DNA from: Desulfobulbaceae bacterium
Lineage (GTDB): Bacteria > Desulfobacterota > Desulfobulbia > Desulfobulbales > Desulfobulbaceae
NCBI GenBank assembly: GCA_027011235.1
Contig: JALVAI010000347.1
Coordinates: 1-6,883 of the forward strand
Direction: 5' to 3'
DNA: 6,883 nucleotides
Shown here: in pieces, positions 1 through 4,756 of the stretch
How positions within the stretch are numbered: the first letter of the stretch is position 1
Layout: each line of letters opens with the position of its first letter
The notes under the pieces: generated by a model
What the model was told of the DNA's origin: nothing
Database searches by the model: none
Seen by the model: the letters and a program-made list of their open reading frames with translations, nothing else
Made by a program: the position numbers and the translations under genes

Positions 1-848
1 GCTTCTTTTATACCGGGGTCTGTATCGGTATCGGCGGTTCTCCTGTCCAGCCCGACAAGCAGCGCATCTTTTAACAGGGTCTTCAGCAGCCCGAGAAGCA
101 CGGTAAGCTCCTCCTTAAGCGCCGCCATATCGGCAGCGAGAGCCAGCGCCTCTTCAACGGCCGCCGGGCCGCGCAGGCATGGGTCTGCAAGCGCAGAGGC
201 AAGGCGTGCGTACAGGGCCAGGGCGTCTCCCGCCTCGATGGCCAGGGCCCGGCCCGGAGCCCCCTCTGTTATCCTGGCCAGCTGCAAGGCCTGATCTCGA
301 TCGAGATCAGGGGCCTGGCCAAGGATGACATCTGCAGCCTGGTCATGGGAAAGGGGTGCAAAGGGGATCATCTGGCAGCGGGAAAGAATCGTTGGCAGGA
401 CAGGCGCACTGTCCGAGGCAATACAGAGAAACAGATTGTCCGGCGGCGGTTCCTCGAGAATCTTCAACAGGCTGTTGCCCGCCTCCCGGCGCAGGGACTG
501 CACTTCTTCCAGCAGGATGACGCGCACACCGCCGCAAAAGGGGGAAAAGGCCAGTTGCCGCTTTAACGACCGGATGCGGTCAATTTTGATTGACGCCCCT
601 TCCGGAGCAATATGCAGAAAATCGGGATGATTATCAGAGGCAAACTGGAGACAGCCGGGACAACGACCACAGGGAGTGGTTCCCTTTCGGTCAGTACAGA
701 GCAGACCCGCGGCCATGGCCCGGGCCACAGTCGCCTTGCCGATCCCGTCCGGGCCGGAGAACAGATAGGCATGCCCCAAACGATCCCCTTCCAATATCCG
801 GGACAACAACCGAAGTGGACGCTCATGGCCGACAATAGCTGAAAACAC
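1..848 (-). CDS. holB: DNA polymerase III subunit delta-prime (clamp loader), 3' end outside window
   Basis: Subunit of the clamp-loader complex that opens and loads the beta sliding clamp onto primed DNA. Translation from a GTG at 848 gives 282 codons, open to the window edge. Visible in order: N-terminal IVGHE (5-9), typical of delta-prime; Walker A GPDGIGK (32-38); a four-cysteine zinc module C51, C60, C63, C66 (PCGRCPGC); the hallmark NSLLKILEEPP (125-135); and the SRC motif (156-158). The Walker A is intact, unlike the degenerate one in E. coli. An in-frame TAG lies 12 codons upstream and no ATG or TTG falls between, so GTG is the only sensible start. Its Shine-Dalgarno is poor (GGAT about 9 nt upstream). 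It lies 36 nt after the YhaM-like gene and is probably co-transcribed. The family is usually about 320-350 residues, so roughly 40-60 C-terminal residues are missing here. DnaX was considered, but the short N-terminus and zinc-module context favour HolB. Confidence 0.93.
   Translation of the reverse strand, partial: MFSAIVGHERPLRLLSRILEGDRLGHAYLFSGPDGIGKATVARAMAAGLLCTDRKGTTPCGRCPGCLQFASDNHPDFLHIAPEGASIKIDRIRSLKRQLAFSPFCGGVRVILLEEVQSLRREAGNSLLKILEEPPPDNLFLCIASDSAPVLPTILSRCQMIPFAPLSHDQAADVILGQAPDLDRDQALQLARITEGAPGRALAIEAGDALALYARLASALADPCLRGPAAVEEALALAADMAALKEELTVLLGLLKTLLKDALLVGLDRRTADTDTDPGIKE
290..311. repeat. Perfect 22-bp palindrome inside holB
   Basis: The half-site CCTGATCTCGA (290-300) is followed directly by its exact reverse complement (301-311), with no spacer. 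AGGCC (287-291) and GGCCT (312-316) could extend a hairpin past a small bulge. It lies in coding sequence for PDLDRDQA, in the region after the ATPase core. Confidence 0.8.
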
Positions 849-884
849 TATACCAATCCGGTCTGAAGAAAATACATGCCTGCT

Positions 885-1988
885 CTATCCCCTGATTTTT
901 CCGGGACCGGGCATGGCGGCAAACAGACTCTGCTGCCTGCCCGCAGCCGGTATGTCCCTTTGAGCACCGGGTGATGGTTCCCCGGCTCCGATCTCTTTGC
1001 CGATGGAATCACCACCACTCCTGCCTGCTTCATCGCCTTCAAGGGGATGCAGATAGAGAAACCGCTCCAGGGGACGCTGAAAATCCGTCCAGCCCGGTTC
1101 CTCCTGTTTTTCCCGCAACCCTTCCATGTAATTCATTTTCGCGTCCATATCATCCAGATGGTGCAGGAGAATGGCCTCCGGGGTCATGGGCAGGACTGGG
1201 GCCCCGAACTCATGCCGCCCGTGATGACTGACAATGATATGGGCCAGGGCGTCAAGCCGCAGCCGACTCAAATCATCGATGCCCCGGGCCGCCTCTCGCA
1301 CCATTTCCACACCAAGGACAAGATGTCCCAACAGCCGACCGCTGTCGGTATAGGCAAAGGGCAGCGAGCTGTAACTGAACTCCCTGATCTTGGCAATATC
1401 ATGGACAAGGGCACCGCAGAGCAGCAGATCACGATCAAGTCCGGGATAATGGGCTGCTGTTTTCTCCGCCATACCGGCAACCGACAGGGTATGCTCGAGC
1501 AGGCCGCCGATATAGGCATGGTGCATTTTCTTGGCCGCCGGCGCCTGACAGAACTGTGCTAGCACCTCGCCTTGAAACAGGTTATCCAGCAACTGATGCA
1601 ACCCGGGATCGGAAACAGAGGCAATCAGGGAGGTCAGCTCCTGGCGCATTTCAGCGGGTGGGCGTTTGCTTGCCGGCATGAAATCAGCAAGAGAAACCTG
1701 ATCCTGTTCGACCCGCTGCAGGCCGGAAATGGTCAACTGAACCTGATTCTGATAGGACTTGGCCACGGCCTGAACAACAACGACGTCTCCCACCTCAGCG
1801 ACACGATCAAGGGCAGGGGCATTGTCCCAGACCCGGGCCTCGATTTCACCGGTTCTGTCCATTAGGGTCAGGGAGAGATAGGGCTTGCCCGCCTTGGTCT
1901 CGGCAAGGTTTTTCCGGGCCAGCAAAAACATCTCCCGAACCCGGCTGCCCTCCTGCAATTCGCTGACAAACACCTTTTTCCCGGACAT
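885..1988 (-). CDS. OB-fold/HD-domain 3'-5' exoribonuclease, YhaM family
   Basis: Predicted metal-dependent 3'-5' nuclease acting on RNA and possibly single-stranded DNA, as known for Bacillus YhaM. The 367-residue product has an N-terminal OB-fold (about 10-95, with YLSLTLMDRTGEIEARVWD) and an HD domain (about 155-290). Candidate metal ligands are H166 in LLEHT, H196-D197 in the VHDIAK motif, H222 in LLGH, H255-H256 in VSHHGRHE, and the DDMDAKM acidic cluster (279-285). After about residue 312 comes a Gly/Ser/Glu-rich linker, then QQSLFAAMPGP (352-362), which looks like a sliding-clamp-binding peptide. YhaM of B. subtilis is about 314 residues, so this tail is extra. I chose ATG at 1988 because AAGGAG (1994-1999) sits 5 nt upstream; the GTG directly before it (1991) would be too close. 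It lies 36 nt after ychF and 36 nt before holB on the same strand. Family assignment is firm; substrate is inferred. Confidence 0.88.
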   Translation of the reverse strand: MSGKKVFVSELQEGSRVREMFLLARKNLAETKAGKPYLSLTLMDRTGEIEARVWDNAPALDRVAEVGDVVVVQAVAKSYQNQVQLTISGLQRVEQDQVSLADFMPASKRPPAEMRQELTSLIASVSDPGLHQLLDNLFQGEVLAQFCQAPAAKKMHHAYIGGLLEHTLSVAGMAEKTAAHYPGLDRDLLLCGALVHDIAKIREFSYSSLPFAYTDSGRLLGHLVLGVEMVREAARGIDDLSRLRLDALAHIIVSHHGRHEFGAPVLPMTPEAILLHHLDDMDAKMNYMEGLREKQEEPGWTDFQRPLERFLYLHPLEGDEAGRSGGDSIGKEIGAGEPSPGAQRDIPAAGRQQSLFAAMPGPGKIRG

Positions 1989-1993
1989 CACCT

Positions 1994-1999
1994 CTCCTT
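1994..1999 (-). promoter_or_regulatory. Ribosome binding site that decides the start of the YhaM-like gene
   Basis: AAGGAG on the minus strand, 5 nt before ATG at 1988 and only 2 nt before the in-frame GTG at 1991. The spacing favours the ATG. Confidence 0.75.
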
Positions 2000-2024
2000 A
2001 TGATCTGTTTAACGGACAGGTCAT

Positions 2025-3122
2025 TTACACATTAAACCGAAACAGTATACAATCGCCGTCCTGGACAATATACTCTTTGCCCTCAGAACGCATGAGCCCC
2101 TTGTCCCGGGCCGCCGCCTCAGAGCCACAGGCGATATAGTCCTCATAGGCAATCACCTCGGCCCGGATAAAACCTCGCTCAAAATCGGAGTGGATTTTGC
2201 CTGCGGCCCCGGGCGCGGTCGTTCCCCTGGTTATGGTCCAGGCCTTGGTCTCCTTTTCACCGACCGTGAAAAAGGTAATCAACCCCAGCAGATCATAACC
2301 GGCATGGATCAGGCGATTGAGGCCCGGTTCCTCCATGCCCATATCGGCCAGAAATTCCTTTTGTTCCTCCTGGTCGAGCAGACTCAACTCCTGCTCAATC
2401 CCACCGGCAATGGTCACCACCGATGCCCCCTCCTCTTTTGCCTGCGCCTGCAACCGGTCGACAAAGGGATTGCCGCCGGCAAGATCATCTTCGCTGACAT
2501 TGGCGACATAGAGCACCGGTTTGGTCGTCAACAGACAAAGTTCACGCAGAATCCTCTCCTGGGCCTCATCTTCGGGATTGACCATCCGCGCCGGCTGGCC
2601 GGCATCAAGGACCTGCCGGATATGGCCAAGAAACTCCGCTTCGGCGAGAAACTTTTTGTCCCCTGATTTTGCCTGATTTTTGGCCTTGGTCAGCCGTTTT
2701 TCCACCGTATCCAGGTCGGCCATGACCAGTTCCATGGTGATGACTTCAAGATCACGCAGGGGATCGATGGAACCATCCACATGGACGATATTGTCGTCTT
2801 CAAAACAACGGACAACGTGCAAAACAGCATCCACCTGCCGGATATGACCAAGAAACTGGTTGCCCAGCCCCTCGCCCTGGCTTGCGCCCTTGACCAGTCC
2901 GGCGATATCGACAAACTCCATCTGGGTGGGCACCTTGTTCCTGGTTTTCACCAGATCGGCCAACCGGTCAAGGCGTTCATCGGGTACGGCCACCACGCCG
3001 ACATTGGGTTCAATGGTACAGAAGGGGTAATTTTCCGCGTCAATGGCGGCAGCGGTCAAGGCATTGAATATGGTCGATTTCCCGACATTGGGTAAGCCGA
3101 CAATTCCACAGCGAAATCCCAT
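2025..3122 (-). CDS. ychF: Redox-regulated ATPase YchF (Obg/OLA1 family)
   Basis: A cytoplasmic P-loop NTPase of the Obg family that prefers ATP, binds ribosomes and is linked to translation and oxidative-stress responses. The 365-residue product is full length (E. coli YchF is 363) and is recognisable throughout. It has MGFRCGIVGL at the start, G1 GLPNVGKST (9-17), G3 DIAGLV (72-77), and the altered G4 NVSE (208-211) in place of NKxD, the change that gives ATP preference. The C-terminal TGS domain (about 275-365) contains TAPGAAGKIHSDFERGFIRAE and ends DGDCILFRFNV. Cys5, Cys35 and Cys106 match family positions. ATG at 3122 is preceded by GGAG at an 11-nt spacing, inside the 3' end of the small upstream ORF. 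In E. coli ychF follows pth; here it heads a nuclease-holB operon instead. No anomalies seen. Confidence 0.98.
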   Translation of the reverse strand: MGFRCGIVGLPNVGKSTIFNALTAAAIDAENYPFCTIEPNVGVVAVPDERLDRLADLVKTRNKVPTQMEFVDIAGLVKGASQGEGLGNQFLGHIRQVDAVLHVVRCFEDDNIVHVDGSIDPLRDLEVITMELVMADLDTVEKRLTKAKNQAKSGDKKFLAEAEFLGHIRQVLDAGQPARMVNPEDEAQERILRELCLLTTKPVLYVANVSEDDLAGGNPFVDRLQAQAKEEGASVVTIAGGIEQELSLLDQEEQKEFLADMGMEEPGLNRLIHAGYDLLGLITFFTVGEKETKAWTITRGTTAPGAAGKIHSDFERGFIRAEVIAYEDYIACGSEAAARDKGLMRSEGKEYIVQDGDCILFRFNV

Positions 3123-3125
3123 GGG

Positions 3126-3224
3126 TTATTTTTCTCCATTTTTTATACGAATTTTTTTCATACGAATCCAGGCATTTTGGGTATACTGGCCTGCAAGTAA
3201 TTTTTTCGTTTCATGTTGATACAC
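3126..3224 (-). CDS. Possible small basic protein (32 aa) or leader peptide before ychF
   Basis: I do not recognise this product. On the minus strand an almost ideal Shine-Dalgarno sequence, AAAGGAGGT (3227-3235), is followed by GTG at 3224, which opens 32 codons ending in TAA three nucleotides before the ychF ATG. The peptide begins MYQHETKKLLAGQYTQNAW and has a lysine/arginine-rich end (RMKKIRIKNGEK); no membrane segment or cysteine is present. The GGAGG-to-GTG spacing is only 3 nt, slightly short, although pairing through AAGGA gives 5 nt. An in-frame TAA lies just upstream, within the Shine-Dalgarno region, so no longer version exists. A competing reading uses ATG at 3213 with a 13-nt spacing and gives only 18 codons (MKRKNYLQ..., ending at the TGA at 3158-3160). 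The position suggests translational coupling to ychF. It could also be a leader whose strong ribosome site has another role. Confidence 0.4.
   Translation of the reverse strand: MYQHETKKLLAGQYTQNAWIRMKKIRIKNGEK
3139..3167. repeat. Short tandem repeat between ychF and mtaD
   Basis: On the plus strand, 3139-3152 (six T then ATACGAAT) is immediately followed by 3153-3167 (six T then CATACGAAT). The copies are identical except for one extra C. They lie in the 3' part of the small minus-strand ORF, where each encodes IR followed by lysines or KN. Confidence 0.75.
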
Positions 3225-3226
3225 GT

Positions 3227-3235
3227 ACCTCCTTT
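3227..3235 (-). promoter_or_regulatory. Near-consensus Shine-Dalgarno sequence upstream of ychF leader ORF
   Basis: AAAGGAGGT on the minus strand is nearly fully complementary to the 16S rRNA 3' end, and is the strongest such site I see in the window. It lies about 105 nt upstream of the ychF start, too far to serve ychF directly, which is the main reason for proposing the small ORF. Confidence 0.6.
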
Positions 3236-3247
3236 ATTTTGCAAGCA

Positions 3248-3276
3248 GTTATGGATGCCGACATCCTCATTACCAA
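3248..3276 (-). promoter_or_regulatory. Candidate sigma-70 promoter for the ychF operon
   Basis: On the minus strand, TTGGTA (3271-3276) and CATAAC (3248-3253) are separated by 17 nt. Each hexamer matches 4 of 6 consensus bases. Transcription would start near 3240, just before the strong Shine-Dalgarno sequence. The -10 overlaps the ATG of the divergent amidohydrolase gene, so the two transcription units would share this segment. Inferred from sequence only. Confidence 0.3.
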
Positions 3277-4555
3277 TACCCTGCTCCTGCCCGACCCGGG
3301 CAACAGTACCCTCATCCAGTCCGGATGTGTTGCCATCGACGGGGGAACCATTATCTACGCCGGTCCCATGGAACAGTATGGCGACAGGCGGGCCAAACGT
3401 GTCCTTGACGGTAGGGGGATGCTCACAATGCCGGGTCTGGTCAACCTGCACGGGCATGCTCCCATGACCCTGTTTCGGGGACTGGCCGACGATCTGGAAC
3501 TTGCCGACTGGCTTTCCAATCATATTTTCCCGGCCGAAGCCGACCACGTCAACCCGGAAATGGTCTACTGGTGCAGCACTCTTGCTGCCGCGGAAATGAT
3601 TCTGTCCGGCACCACGACCACGGCTGACGGCTATTTCCTCGAAACCGAGGTGGCCCACGCCTATGCCGATGCGGGCCTGCGGGCGGTTGCCGCCCAGGGC
3701 ATCATCGACTTTCCCGCACCCGGCGTGCCTGATCCGAAAGACAATGTTGAAGCAGCGGCCTCTTTCCTGGACGCATGGCAGGGAAAAAATCCGTTAATCA
3801 AACCAGCTCTTTTTGCCCATTCGCCCTATACCTGCGCAAATACCACCCTGCAGAGGGCAAAAGACCTTGCCCGCGAATACAACGTCCAACTATATATCCA
3901 CGTGGCGGAAACAGAGCAGGAAATCGCCATGATCAAAGAGCCCCTCGGCCCCACCCCGATACAGCACCTGCAGGCCCTGGGCATCCTTGATACACAAACC
4001 ATCTGTGTCCACTGCACCTGGGCCGATGATAACGACATGGATATCCTGGCCGGACAGGGAAGCCCGGTGATTCTCTGTCCGCAGAGCAATTTGAAGCTGG
4101 CCTCTGGCATGGCCGACCTGCCCCTGATGCTGGCAAAGGGAGTGCGGGTCGGCCTGGGCACGGACGGCTGCGCCTCCAACAACAGTCTTGACATGTTCCG
4201 GGAAATGGATGTCTGCGCCAAAGTGCAGAAACTGCACAAGCTCGATCCGGTGGCAGTGCCGGCAAAAAAAATCCTCGCCATGGCCACCACCGATGGCGCC
4301 TTTCTCAGCGGCTTTCCCGGCCACACCGGAGTGCTGGCTGCCGGTCAACCTGCCGATATCATCCTCCTTGACCTGCAACAGCCCCATCTTACGCCATTCC
4401 ATACCTCGGACCTTCTGGTCTACGCGGCAGGCGGGTCCGATGTGCGGACGGTAATCATCAATGGTCGGCTTGTGCTTGAACAGGGACGGCTTCTCACCAT
4501 CAATATCAAGGAAACGCTGAACCGGGTCAGGGCCATGGCCATTGCGGTCCAATGA
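3251..4555 (+). CDS. mtaD: Amidohydrolase, probable 5-methylthioadenosine/S-adenosylhomocysteine deaminase
   Basis: Predicted zinc hydrolase that deaminates S-adenosylhomocysteine or 5'-methylthioadenosine (to S-inosylhomocysteine or methylthioinosine) in recycling of S-adenosylmethionine by-products. The 434-residue product has the TRZ/ATZ/MtaD layout: a small N-terminal beta domain (1-60), then a TIM barrel with PGLVNLHGHAPMTLFRG (61-77; metal ligands H67, H69), a PAEA segment (94-97), SGTTTTAD (119-126), HVAE (H217, E220), VHCTW (H254) and GTDGCASNN (D305), and a C-terminal return to the beta domain (about 365-434). The spacing H217 to E220, and NLKLASG (280-286), match family members. ATG at 3251 fits the usual MxxDILI start; an in-frame TTG at 3239 is possible. 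No good Shine-Dalgarno precedes either. A lone TATACT (3182-3187) is the best -10 but lacks a matching -35. Other TRZ/ATZ deaminases, such as guanine deaminase, are less likely. Confidence 0.85.
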   Translation: MDADILITNTLLLPDPGNSTLIQSGCVAIDGGTIIYAGPMEQYGDRRAKRVLDGRGMLTMPGLVNLHGHAPMTLFRGLADDLELADWLSNHIFPAEADHVNPEMVYWCSTLAAAEMILSGTTTTADGYFLETEVAHAYADAGLRAVAAQGIIDFPAPGVPDPKDNVEAAASFLDAWQGKNPLIKPALFAHSPYTCANTTLQRAKDLAREYNVQLYIHVAETEQEIAMIKEPLGPTPIQHLQALGILDTQTICVHCTWADDNDMDILAGQGSPVILCPQSNLKLASGMADLPLMLAKGVRVGLGTDGCASNNSLDMFREMDVCAKVQKLHKLDPVAVPAKKILAMATTDGAFLSGFPGHTGVLAAGQPADIILLDLQQPHLTPFHTSDLLVYAAGGSDVRTVIINGRLVLEQGRLLTINIKETLNRVRAMAIAVQ

Positions 4556-4557
4556 GA

Positions 4558-4577
4558 AAAACCTCCTCCCCGGTTTT
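4558..4577 (+). terminator. Weak hairpin just after mtaD, possible terminator
   Basis: AAAACC (4558-4563) and GGTTTT (4572-4577) form a 6-bp stem with an 8-nt pyrimidine loop, starting 3 nt after the mtaD stop codon. The trailing T run is only four bases and belongs to the stem, so termination would be weak at best. No better terminator is visible between the two plus-strand genes. Confidence 0.2.
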
Positions 4578-4602
4578 CAAAAGAAGGGCTATCTGATATA
4601 CT
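4574..4602 (+). promoter_or_regulatory. Candidate sigma-70 promoter for the FnIII protein gene
   Basis: TTTTCA (4574-4579) and TATACT (4597-4602) are separated by exactly 17 nt. Transcription would begin near 4609, giving a leader of about 148 nt before ATG at 4757. The -35 overlaps the weak hairpin after mtaD. Confidence 0.4.
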
Positions 4603-4675
4603 TGGAATACGATCAACAATACCTTTGTCAACGAGACATGGATTTGGTTGATCTGATTGAATGAAGAGCTGTTCC

Positions 4676-4756
4676 GGTATCAGCAGGCAATACCCGACTA
4701 TTGTTAAGGCCCCCCGGTGGGGGAAATCAGCTGCCGGCATACCTCCAAGGATACCC
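4676..4756 (+). promoter_or_regulatory. Potentially structured 5' leader of the FnIII gene
   Basis: By eye the RNA can form a closed, branched fold. Closing helices are GGTAT (4676-4680) with ATACC (4739-4743) and GCAG (4683-4686) with CTGC (4731-4734). Enclosed are hairpin CAATA/TATTG (4688-4692 and 4699-4703) and hairpin CCCCC/GGGGG (4710-4714 and 4719-4723, loop CGGT). The Shine-Dalgarno AAGGA (4747-4751) follows, then a second ATACC (4751-4755) directly before the start codon, which could compete for the same GGTAT arm. I could not match it to a known riboswitch class. The helices are short, so this is a suggestion only. The rest of the intergenic region (4603-4675) holds only an inverted repeat GATCAAC/GTTGATC (4611-4617, 4647-4653) and an 8-codon ORF (4638-4664). 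Confidence 0.25.

Noticed and set aside
563..835. 90-codon minus-strand ORF starting at ATG near the 5' end of holB
   Set aside because: It is out of frame with the delta-prime motifs; the correct frame begins at GTG 848 and remains open to the window edge.
1047..1562. 171-codon plus-strand ORF opposite the YhaM-like gene
   Set aside because: It lies wholly antisense to a gene with clear OB and HD motifs, and its translation shows no recognisable domain.
3158..3658. 166-codon minus-strand ORF running from inside mtaD into the intergenic region
   Set aside because: It is antisense to the conserved amidohydrolase core and has no domain-like pattern. Only its last 18 codons (from ATG 3213) come near the strong Shine-Dalgarno, at a poor spacing.
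3890..4552. 220-codon minus-strand ORF opposite mtaD
   Set aside because: It is a shadow of the mtaD coding frame and has no family-like sequence or ribosome site.
4638..4664. 8-codon leader ORF (MDLVDLIE) whose TGA overlaps ATG 4661
   Set aside because: The ribosome site is weak, the peptide has no run of regulatory codons, and the downstream ATG it touches is not the likely gene start.
4710..4723. CCCCC/GGGGG hairpin as a rho-independent terminator
   Set aside because: It is followed by AAATC on the plus strand and no T run follows on the minus strand; the stem is only 5 bp.
4661..4756. N-terminal extension of the FnIII protein from ATG 4661
   Set aside because: It would bury the signal peptide about 50 residues in, has no Shine-Dalgarno, and runs through the region with the hairpins. 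ATG 4757 has AAGGA at good spacing.
4676..4756. Known riboswitch (c-di-GMP-I, SAH, SAM, fluoride, cobalamin) before the FnIII gene
   Set aside because: I compared the conserved core sequences I know and none is present. SAH was considered because of mtaD upstream, but its core is absent.
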